A stretch of DNA of 64,000 nt, from NCBI GenBank assembly GCA_023213395.1, contig CM041465.1:156309741-156373740 (forward strand), written 5' to 3'. Each line of letters starts with the position of its first letter. Within the stretch, counting starts at the first letter, position 1. Below are positions 55,253 to 64,000 of the stretch, piece after piece. Both the position numbers and the translations under genes were made by a program. This stretch comes from Cycas panzhihuaensis (Eukaryota > Cycadophyta). Under the pieces are notes generated by a model. It saw only the letters and a program-made list of their open reading frames with translations. It ran no database searches and was not told the DNA's origin.

Positions 55253-55643
55253 TGTTAGAAGTAATGTTTAATGTGGTGTTCTGTAGTGTTAGGAGACCCC
55301 CTTAACCCTCTCATGTAATATTAAATTGTCATAAAGATGTGTGCTTGTGCACATGACTCTAGGAATTGTCCTATTGGAGGACAAGGTGGTTCTCAAATGT
55401 GATTGAACAGCATGAGGTACCTATGTCCTATAAGTATGCATGTGTGCTTAATACAATAATTGGAGATGATCATTTTTCTACAAGCTTTATTGTCTTATGT
55501 ATCTTTGCATTCTTTATCTTTCTTGTGTTTACTATTATATTTGATTGCCTCATGTAGTGTATGTTATTGTATATTGATATGTCCATTAAGGCCATAGTTT
55601 TTCACATAGTATAAGAAGCAATTCTAATCCATTATTTTCAACA
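55253..55643 (+). repeat. 3' LTR of J (391 bp)
   Basis: TGTTAGAAGTAATG...TATTTTCAACA, following the GGGGGG tract. Confidence 0.88.
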
Positions 55644-56190
55644 ATTACTACTCAAAATTTATGGCATAGGTTTGGTTGTCTCAAATATGTGGTTGTTTTT
55701 TCCAAATTTTGCCATTTACACCTCTTGAATCATAGATCTTTGAAAAAAACCTAATTGGCCAAAATTGAGCCCAAACACTAGCTATGTTGAAGCCCATAGC
55801 ATTTAATTAAAAAAATTCAGAAATAAATTAGAATATCAAAGTACAACCATGCCCAAAATGGAATAACAACATAACATCAAATTTATAATAGAATAATATT
55901 TAGAAATACAAACTATCATATGAGATTTTTAGAATAGTAGCCCTCTTCAAGGCAAGGGGATCCTTCAAGGCATCATAGTGCCATAATGGCTTTAGGCCAT
56001 TGTCCCAATAAGATAGAAAATTTTCCAAATATGATAACAAATTATTAGGGCTCCCTTATTTAAAGACATAGGTTGGAGATTATTTATTCTCTCTAAAAAA
56101 CTTCTTATTCTCTCTCTTAACACTGTCTTCATATATTAAAACAAGCTTCATGTGCCTCTTTGCAGTCAACCTCACATTAGGCTTATAACA
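55644..56190 (-). repeat. LTR-like remnant, probably the 5' LTR of K
   Basis: The right 50 bp (TTCATGTGCCTCTTTGCAGT ... ATTAGGCTTATAACA) match the end of the LTR at 50840-50885 at about 80 percent. A minus-strand TTTAAATAAG lies near 56065. The rest is too diverged to align by eye. J is inserted at its left side. Confidence 0.5.
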
Positions 56191-56731
56191 GGTTCTATCT
56201 TGATACGTAAAAACAAAAATACAAAAAAGAAATTAAGAAAAAAAAAAACATAACTCAACATCAGTCGCCTTACAACACTAAAGGGGAACGAAAAAGAGAG
56301 AGAGAGAGAGGAAAAGGCTCTATACACACACACACACACACATATATATATATGTCGACGAGAATGTGCACCCAACTCATCTTCATTGCCCAAAGAAGAA
56401 AGCCAGGAAGCAAACATGATAGGTGATTTGATCCAAGTTAGAAACAAAGTTAAAAAAGGAGACAACCCCATTGCCATGATCAAGACAACATGGTAAAAGA
56501 ACTTCCCAAGCAGAGGGAAGCATGGTTGATAAAATTCAGTAGATGAAAGCATGGTCAGATGGGCTTTTGAAGGAGTAGAGGCATCACCAACAACAATTCA
56601 AAAAGTTGGAAAAAGAATTGAGGAATAAAATGTTGGAAATGGAAATTTGACAAAAATTAATGAGGAAATAATGGAGGAAGCACAAGAAAAGGATGTGCAA
56701 CTTAATGGGCTATAGGAGTAGCTCAAGAGAT
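56191..56731 (+). pseudogene. Possible ORF3 tail of L (D/F family)
   Basis: The region upstream of the L purine tract has charged, helix-prone frames (for example FEGVEASPTTIQKVGKRIEE and KINEEIMEEAQEKDVQLNG) resembling the ORF3 C-terminus only in character and position. Stops are frequent. Assignment rests on what follows it. Confidence 0.35.
56295..56353. repeat. Microsatellites (AG)n, (CA)n, (TA)n
   Basis: (AG)8 at 56295-56310, (CA)n at 56324-56342 running into (TA)n at 56343-56352. Confidence 0.9.
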
Positions 56732-56845
56732 GAAGTGGGGGTAGGTGACCCACCACTAAACATAAAATTTTGACAAATAACAACAAGGAAGTTTGATGAT
56801 GTTGAGCAAGGATGCTCAATGAAATTTTTTGAACCTCCAAATAGA
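56732..56845 (+). promoter_or_regulatory. Purine tract and hairpin of L
   Basis: GAAGTGGGGG (56732-56741) is followed by TTGAGC-AAGGAT-GCTCAA (56802-56819), identical to the F hairpin, then AAATAGA and an LTR-like start TGTGTGC. The spacer is about 104 nt. Confidence 0.6.
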
Positions 56846-57587
56846 TGTGTGCAAAGAAATTGGCTCTAGGACACTTGGAACAATCAAGAACAGTTTTTGT
56901 AGAAGGTTTAGTGTAAAATCAATCAAAATCTAGTGTGAAATGGTTGTGCAAGAGTTGGGATGATTGCAAGTCAAAAAATAAGCTCTCGAGAAATGGTTCC
57001 CTTCATATTACAAAACGATACTAGAATAATCCTAGTAATGCCAGATGGTTTTGAAATGATGAACGCTTTATAGGAAATGGTTTTGTGCCAAAAATTTTAG
57101 ACATGGATTGTATGGGCATACCACTGTACGAAAAGGTGTCATGTTATCATTAACTAGGTTTCTAGGTTATGAAAGGTCAAAAGCTATGTTGCAAAATTGC
57201 ATCTTCTCTGGTAATTGGCTATGTAAAAGGGTATAAATAGGTCATTTCTCTAGTTGGTTTAATGACGAAAGGTGAGTAATTAAGTCATATATCATACTCT
57301 CTAGGGTGAGAACTAGACAATGAAAGTGATGTAATGATCTAGCAAGTATATTCATTGTTGATTAATGGAATAAATAGATTATGAGGAAGATCTTGTGTAT
57401 TCTTTGTGAATGAAGATTGGTTTCTTGTGTTATGTTTGAGATTGTTGCACATGTGATGAATGTTGCAAGATTGTCACATATGTTGTGAATTCCCTAATGT
57501 GTAGCCAATATCAAGGAGTGAGAGGACATGAGATGGCTACATTATTGGGTAGTTTCAAGATGTTGGTGGCACAAGTAGTCATCAACA
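56846..57587 (+). repeat. 3' LTR of L (about 740 bp)
   Basis: Starts TGTGTGCAAAG, contains TATAAATA near 57231 and AATAAATAG near 57369, and ends GTAGTCATCAACA, comparable to the F LTR end TAAGTCAACA. Only one copy is seen, so its ends are by analogy. Confidence 0.5.
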
Positions 57588-59470
57588 TGGGATAGCTAGT
57601 GTAACAATCTATGGTCAATAGCCCTAAGCCAAAATCTAAAATTTGCAACCATCCCCTTGCTATTAAAATCTATGTATGTTGATAGCTTTCAACTGCTTAG
57701 CATTTTGTAGCTTCTTCCATTCCTTCCTATCCCTCTTTCTCTTGGGCAAGTGATTAGAAGTAGACTTAGTGGGGAGGAAGTAGAAGACTCATTTTCTTAT
57801 TTGTTTGTCAATGTTTTTGCACCTTCTCCAAAGTTACTAAAAGTGATGATCGAGTCTACAAATATTCAAATTAAATATGCAAAAACGCAAGGCAATTTAT
57901 AGGTGAGTAACCCTTCACTTAAATAGGGGAAACCTCCTTGCTAATTTATAAATGTATATCACAATTATATACACTATTTACAAATGTAGGAGGAGAAGTA
58001 ATTTTGCATATGATATATATGATTGTAAAATGAGGAAAAAATATGACAAAAAATGAAAGAAAGCTAAAGGAGGGTAAAGCTAGGAAGTGCAATGATTGGT
58101 GCAATTTTAAAGAAAGACAACTCTTGAAAGTTTAACACATAAAACCCATTAACTCTAGGCTAGATAACAACTAAGTTTTGAATTAACAAAGATCATGCAT
58201 AATCTTTGCAAATTTACTTGAAATTCACCATCCAACAAATAACTAAATTTCTAATAAACCCAAAGGTAATAAATGTCAAGAGTAAGAAAAATATACACAA
58301 TAATCTTTTCAGGGAAAGAGACTTTCACAAAATTAGAAGATCATATCCATTCACTCCTTTAACAGATAACAACTAAGAGGGGAAAGAACATAATATATGC
58401 ATTCTGATTGAAACTATTCAAAGCACACTAGATAGCCACTAAATGAAATTCAAATGCTTTCAATGAAATTGTTGAAAGTTACATTAAAGAAAAATAAGGG
58501 CAGTGTTCAACTCACTCATTTTAGATTTAAACTCTCATAGAAGATGCAACATAATGGTCCTAATAGTTAGGGGGCCCAAAACCAAGTACTGAAGGCTACT
58601 GTTATGCCCCTACCCATGGCCCAAGATTCTCAGGTGGGTCTATTCTACAAAGTTCCAAGCTTGAAAGAAGAAGGAACAATAATCAACATTTAGTTAAAAT
58701 CTGTATGGTGTCCTGCCTTCTCCAAAGTGTATAAGGGAAAAAGAAAAAGAAGGGAAAAGTGATAGCAAAATGGTAATTGTACCATCAAGTGATAATTAAC
58801 TTTTTCTTTTTCAAAATCTTCCTTTATATAGTTGTTTCTTCGAATCATAATTGCTTATGGTTGGCATTATGCCTCTTCAACTAACAGAACCATTGCAAAT
58901 ATTCATTTGTGAAGTAAATTACTAAGCTAAGAAAGTATTGACAAAAGCTAACTACAGTTCGTCTTAAGCCACTTTAGTCTTAACAATTTCACTTGAATCT
59001 GATATTTCAACTTTAGTTGAATATTTTCCTTATTATAAAAACTATTGCCCTTCTTTGGATAGTTTCATTATATTATCTATAGTTTTCCAATGTGTGTTTT
59101 AACAATTCATCCTTCTCTTTCAAATCTCTCTATCAAGACCACTCCATTTTTAGGAGCATATTTGTCCACACTTTATTATCCAAAATCTTCACTATATCCT
59201 AATATATCATAATTTCACAATCACCATGCATCTTTCCAATTGCAACCTCTAGTCCTTTAGAAGACTTATTGCAAAGTGAATGTGACATCTAAATATACCA
59301 TATATTCTATAAAGCAAACCTTGATATATTGCACAACTTGCCTGCATATGTGCTAGAAAATTACATATTGATAAAAGAGGTTTTGACCATTCCATTGGAT
59401 GTACAACTCGTAAAAATGTATTTCTAGTTTGTCCTATTAGGAGCTTACTGTCAGAACAACAAATGATTGA
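57588..59470. other. Unassigned region, no gene seen
   Basis: 1.9 kb of AT-rich DNA with many stops in all frames. No LTR pair, PBS, PPT or protein motif was found. Confidence 0.5.
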
Positions 59471-59658
59471 TGAAGACAATACTTCAATGCATTAATAAGA
59501 GAGAGAAACTCTCGTATAAACATATCGTGTACATAGGAAGGCCAATGCATATAGGCCAAGTGTCAACAATATATTAAAGAGGGGTTGGACATATAATCCT
59601 CAAGTTAACTTTAGAATATAATAATACATACAAAAGATAGAACATTATTCCTCTAACA
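59471..59658 (-). repeat. 3' LTR of M (about 188 bp)
   Basis: On the minus strand TGTTAGAGGAATAATG...TATTGTCTTCA, directly after the PPT. H has TGTTAGGAATAATG...TTTGTCTTCA. The left boundary is inferred from H. Confidence 0.7.
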
Positions 59659-59674
59659 CCCTCTCTTAATGTTT
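59659..59674 (-). other. Polypurine tract of M
   Basis: Minus-strand AACATTAAGAGAGGG abuts TGTTAGAGG. H has AACATTAAGAGGGCG at the same place. Confidence 0.8.
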
Positions 59675-59676
59675 TA

Positions 59677-60420
59677 TCATTTGTCTTTAACACCAAGAAG
59701 ATGTCTGAAATATTGAAATTTGTCCTTTGAAAGTGGTTTTCTGAGAATATCAACAAGTTGTTCTTCATTGTTACAATATAATAGATCTATCTCTTTGGTT
59801 TGTACTTTTTCTTTGGTAAAATGATGATAGACTTCAATGTGCTTTGTTTGAGCATGAAACATTGTCTTTGTCAGTTTGATAACACTCTAGTTATCACAAA
59901 AAATGCAAGTAGACTAGCCTTGTTCTTGTTTTAAATCCTTAAGCATTTGTCTAATCCATACTACTTCACATGTGGCATTAGCAGCTGCTTTGTATTTTGC
60001 TTCGGTGGATAATAAAGCTATAGTGGATTGTTTCTTGCTACTCTAAGATCTAACAACAGAGCCAAATGAGAAGCAACATCCTATCGTGGATTTTCTTTCT
60101 TGTTTATCTCCAACCCAATTTGAGTCACTATAACCAGTTAACTGAAGATTTGAAGCTTGGGTATAGTTAAGACCCATTGTTTGGGTTCCTTTAATGTACC
60201 TAAGAATACTCTTAGCAACATTCCAATGAGATAGTTTTGGATGTTGCATGTATCTAGAGACAACTTTGACTGAATATGAAATATCAAGTTTGGTAGCTAT
60301 GAGGTAGATAAGACTACCTACTAATTGTTTGTACAATGTTCCATCCACTAGCTGTCCATCATCGTCAGCATTCAAAATACATCTAGTTTCCATTGGGGTG
60401 GCACAGCTATTGCAAGGCTC
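59677..60420 (-). pseudogene. Copia RNase H of M
   Basis: 60393-60043 is open with GTLYKQLVGSLIYLIATKLD, ISYSVKVVSRYMQHPKLSHW, LQLTGYSDSNWVGDKQERKS. After a stop, IALLSTEAKYKAAANATCEV and TKHIEVYHHFTKEKVQTKEI, then LVDILRKPLSKDKFQYFRHL. Only a few stops in about 740 nt. Confidence 0.93.
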
Positions 60421-60432
60421 TATTCTAAATTT

Positions 60433-61130
60433 CTAAAGAAGTTTTCTTACATATTTTGCTTGGGATATGAAAATGGAATCCTTTTGTTGACTTACTTCAA
60501 TGCCTAGATAGTAATCAAGTAGACCCATATGTGTCATTTCAAATTCTTTTTCCATCTGTAGCTTGATTTTACAAATTGTATTATCATCATTTCCTGTAAC
60601 TATTATGTCATCCACATAAACTACAATGATAGTTATGAAGTTATCATTGTTTGTTTTAATGTAAAGACTAGGGTTTGAGTCACATCTGTAAAAACCTGTT
60701 TGTCATAGATGTTGATCTAATTTTGCATACCACACTCTAGGTGCCTGTGGGCCATTTTTAGCTTACACATAAGATGTTCTTGACCTTTTTCCATATCACC
60801 TGTTGGCTGCTACATATACACTTCTTCAATCAAGTCACTATTTAGAAAGACACTTTTAACATCAAATTGTATGATGCTCCATTTGAATCATGCTACCATG
60901 GCTATGATTGTTTGAACAATTATCATAGTTATCAACTGGTAAAAAGATTTCCTTGTTATCAGTACCTTCTGTTTGAGTGTAAACTTTTGCTACTAGTCTT
61001 GTCTTGTATCTTTCAACTATTCCATTAGATTTTTCTTTTATTTTGTATGCCCATTTTCAACTAACAATGGATTTTTTTGTGGGAGCATCAACCAATTCCT
61101 AGGTCTTGTTCTTCTTGATGGCACTGATTT
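60433..61130 (-). pseudogene. Copia reverse transcriptase of M
   Basis: Begins after the linker with ELVDAPTKKSIVS and KWAYKIKEKSNGIVERYKTR, then a degraded palm, APRVWYAKLDQHL, and the catalytic IIVVYVDDIIVTGNDD (intact YVDD) with HMGLLDYYLGIEVSQQ and ISQAKYVRKLL. Stops and a shift near 60900. Confidence 0.9.
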
Positions 61131-62560
61131 TAGCATTCATAGTCTTCCGACATTTTAGGTGATCATATGTTTCTAAATAATTCCATTGTTCAATAGAGCA
61201 CATTCAACTTTGGTGTTTCTGTGATCTGGTTCTTTGTTCAAAAACATTACCTCTTGATTCTTCAAGAGTTTCAATGTACCGCTTGGGTTATTTTTTTGGT
61301 GCTTCATCACTTGTTCTTTGAGAAGAGTTTTGTTCATCTTGAGAAAATTTTTGCTCGACTTCAGACAAAACTTCTTGTTGTTGTTCAGGGACACTTTCCT
61401 CGGTTTCTTCCTAAAGTTCAATGTCTGATGTATCTTTTTTTGTAGTGGTGACTTCAGAAATTTCTTTAACTGGGACATGTATTTATGTATTTTCTTCGAA
61501 TTTTCTATGCACTATTTTATCCTTTTGATTTATTTGTTCATCAAAAGTTACATCTTTGCTAACATAGATTTTGTCTGTTTTTGGATCTATGCATCTATAT
61601 GCCTTAGATTTGTTATTATACCCAACCATGATGCATTTAATACTTTTACCACATAGCTTAGTTCTTTTTTTGTCAGGAATATGAATGTAAGCTTTACTAC
61701 CAAAGATTTTAAGGTGACTTACATCTAATTTTCTTCTGGTCCAGGCTTCTTTAGGAGTTATCTTGTTCAGAGCTTGTGTAGGACTTCAATTGATGAGATA
61801 TACTATTGTGTTGATTGCTTTAACCCAATATGCTTTTATTATTGTTTTTTTGCTTATCATACTCTGTGTCATTTCCATTATTGTCTTGTTAATGTGTTCA
61901 GCTACTCCACTTGATTGTGGCATATATGGAGTAGTTACCTATTTCTGTATACCATTTATCCTACAAAAGTTGTTTGAGATGTATTCTCCTCCTCTATTAG
62001 ATTGAAAAATTTTGATTTTGCATTTAATCTCCAATTCAACTTGTGCCTTAAATTCCTTGAAGTAATCTAAAACTTCTGATTTATTGAAGAGAAAATAAAC
62101 CCAAGGTCTTCTGGAAAAATCATCAATGAAGGTAAGCAAGCACCTTGCACCATTTATTAAGTTTGGTGTTATTGGTCCACATAAATTAGTATGGACTAAT
62201 TATAACCTTTTAGGTGCTCTTTTGGAAAGGAGCTCAATGTTGTTTTCCCATCATACATCTTTTGCATATAAAAGAGTCAAAAGGCATTTCAGGAAGACCA
62301 ATCACCATATTAGAATTTTTTAATAATTCTAATCATTTGTTTGCAATGTGTCCATACTTAAATGCCAAATTTTATTAATGGAGTTGTTAACAACAAAAGA
62401 TTTTATAGATTGAATAGGCAGAATATGAGTGAAAGTCAATTTATAGAGATTGTCAATTTCAACTCCTTCTGCAATTACAATCCAGTCATTTTTCCTTAAT
62501 TGGGATATAAATAAAAGGTTTCTTTTTATACCTAGAACATAAAGAACTTCTCCAAATTTT
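61131..62560 (-). pseudogene. Copia integrase and linker of M
   Basis: Zinc region is degraded near 62300. The core reads LVHTNLCGPI (first Asp now Asn), MLTFIDDFSRRPWVYFLFNK, KIFQSNRGGEYISNNF (second Asp now Asn) and SGVAEHINKTIMEM (Glu kept). Then KAYWVKAINTIVYLIN, KIFGSKAYIHIPDKKRTKL and a long Glu and Ser rich linker before RT (EQQQEVLSEVEQKFSQDEQN). Two lost Asp residues would abolish integration. Confidence 0.9.
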
Positions 62561-62830
62561 TAAATTTTATTATTGATCAAGACAACAATTATTCCTTTCC
62601 CTTTAATTTGTAAAGGAAATTCATTACTGAGTTCAATAGTTTTGTTGATGAAGTATGGTCTCGGCATCTCAAATTAATCTCTTCTCCCAGTCATATGATT
62701 GGATGCTTTAGAGTCTATGTACTAGTCTTCATTTTTGCAGGTGTGCTTGGACAAGGCAATGATAAAGGCAGTTTCTTCATCTTCATCTTCTACCTATTTG
62801 TGGTTGTAATTTCCTTCTACACTCTTGCCT
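62561..62830 (-). pseudogene. Copia protease of M
   Basis: Reads TLDSKASNHMTGRRD (canonical D-S-G-A or D-S-A at this place, here D-S-K), NEFPLQIKGKG and VLGIKRNLLFISQL. Located between the gag knuckle and integrase. Confidence 0.8.
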
Positions 62831-63754
62831 CTTTGAATGTCAGCCTATTTTTATGGACAACGATTGGAAGAGTGTCATGTTCTCCCACAGTAGTAACAAT
62901 TTGGCAAATTATGCATTCTACAATCATTAGCAAGATGTCCATACCTTCTACAGTGGAAACATACTCTGGATTCTCTAAATGAAGATCTGCCTCTTCCTTA
63001 TAACATCCATGGAGTTCTTCCTCATCCTTTAGGAGACCAGGTGAATTTGGTTGTAGTCCTAGTCCACCCTCTAGTAGATCTTCTCTATCCTCTCATTGTA
63101 CTTCTAGATCGTCTCTTGCTTTCTAGGCTCAATTTTGAGAGAAAGGCCTCTTTGATGTCGATTTCCTCTTCATATCTTTTATTCCTTTGTTCTTGCTACA
63201 ACATGTACCCTGTCAAAATGTCAAAGGACATATTGGCTATATGCCCTCTAATGGTAAGTGTGTTTACCATAGTATCAAACAATTTTGGCAATTTATTGAT
63301 TGTTAGGCAGACAAGCTCGGAGTTAGCTATGGTCTCTCCTGTAGAGGCTAAACTATTCTTAATCTCAACAATCTTGGTTATGAAATTTGAGATACTTTCT
63401 CCTTCTTTGAGATGAACCTTGTATAGATGCTCTGGAAGAGATATTATTTGAGCTTTATTTTCTTGGCTAGAAAGTGAGGTTAAAATTCTTCAAGCCTCTG
63501 GGGAAGTAGTGGTTGTGCCTATGTGGCTTAACAGCACCACCCCACCCCCCTAGATAACATAATTACAACCAATGCAATTCTACCTCTTTCTTCCTAGCTA
63601 ATTACATCCACTATGTCAGTGGGTTTAGCTTCTTTCCCTGTGACTATATCCCATGTATTTTGGCCATTAAAAGCCCTTCCATTTTCAATTTTCATATGCT
63701 ATAGTTCTAGCCTATAAGTTTATCAGACTTCCCAAGTGAAAAAATTAAAGCCAT
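62831..63754 (-). pseudogene. Copia gag of M
   Basis: From ATG 63754: MALIFSLGKSDKLIG then a stop, NYSI, KLKMEGLLMAK, the usual copia gag N-terminus (Trp codons lost). The C-terminal zinc knuckle near 62930 is CFHCRRYGHLANDC, intact C-x2-C-x4-H-x4-C, followed by a second partial knuckle CYYCGRT. Intervening sequence has several stops. Confidence 0.85.
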
Positions 63755-64000
63755 TTGAGCTGATTTATTGTATATGATGATGAATTTTCAAGCAAAAGTG
63801 TAAAACTGTGTGTAGGCCATTCGATCATACGATTGTACAGATTTGTACAGGGGGGAACAATTGTACGGAGTTATTTAAAAAAAAAAAGATAGTGGCCTTA
63901 AAAGAAAGCTAAGATTATGCCCTTCTCAAATCTACAAAAACTTTAAAAAAATCAAATTTTGAATTTTTCAGAAATCAACCTGAAAGTGGTATGATCAAAT
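63755..64000 (-). other. Leader of M
   Basis: A-rich, non-coding DNA upstream of the M gag. The PBS and 5' LTR are not in the window. Confidence 0.55.

Larger units (their letters stand above)
52792..55643 (+). mobile_element. J: short non-coding LTR retrotransposon
   Basis: LTRs 52792-53215 and 55253-55643, PBS 53216-53227, PPT 55245-55252, flanks ATAAC and ATTAC (4 of 5). The 2.0 kb internal region has no gag or pol similarity on either strand, so J must have moved with proteins from another element. Its size lies between TRIM and LARD classes. Confidence 0.8.
59471..64000 (-). mobile_element. M: Ty1/copia element, 5' end beyond the window
   Basis: 3' LTR 59471-59658, PPT, RNase H, RT, integrase, protease and gag starting at 63754, all minus strand in copia order. 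The 5' LTR lies past 64000. Similar PPT, LTR start and RNase H tail to H. Confidence 0.92.

Noticed and set aside
56172-56552. Minus-strand 126-codon ORF near the microsatellites
   Set aside because: Its composition (Ser, Leu and Phe runs) comes from the (AG)n and (CA)n repeats. No domain or conservation.
57588-59470. Possible host gene in the element-free stretch
   Set aside because: No open frame of useful length, no splice-consistent coding blocks and no motif on either strand.

Overview
The window is plant nuclear DNA consisting almost entirely of nested, decayed LTR retrotransposons. I see no host protein gene, rRNA, tRNA or CRISPR array. The evidence for a plant is Ty1/copia and Ty3/gypsy elements with plant-type gag-pol, chromodomain-bearing chromoviruses, primer sites for plant initiator tRNA-Met, and heavy decay by transitions. 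A large-genome seed plant, possibly a gymnosperm, fits the nesting density and the RT type, but that is inference. Elements are named A to M here.

Layout. H (copia, +, 1-1267) sits in the 3' LTR of G. G (chromovirus, -, 1268-46206) is an internally deleted element that is itself inserted in I (chromovirus, -, 46212-50885 and off the left edge). D (gypsy, -, 1467-44845) is inserted in G. Two copia elements of one family are inserted in D: A (+, 3399-18872, TSD GATGG) in D ORF3, and E (-, 26395-43567, TSD TCTCT) in D gag. A contains B (gag-only copia-like, -, 4011-13410), and B contains C (chromovirus, -, 6765-12184, TSD AACAA). E's 5' LTR contains F (gypsy, +, 32842-43452, TSD GTCAC), a younger relative of D. 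The deepest chain is I > G > D > A > B > C, six levels.

Right of I the sequence is older and less clear: a chromovirus remnant K sharing an LTR with I, a short non-coding LTR element J (52792-55643), a fragment L of the D/F family with one LTR (to 57587), about 1.9 kb with nothing recognisable, and copia M (-, 59471 to the window end), a relative of H.

Biology. Every coding region is a pseudogene with stops or frameshifts. The most unusual unit is the D/F gypsy family. It encodes gag with four CCHC knuckles, a protease, a conserved gag-like region between protease and RT, RT-RNase H-integrase, and an extra 3' ORF ending in a predicted coiled coil. Its main purine tract lies about 70 nt upstream of the 3' LTR, next to a conserved block that can form a hairpin. 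In F, a GTACG motif is concentrated both in the LTRs and in an exact 5 x 60 bp array between integrase and the extra ORF.
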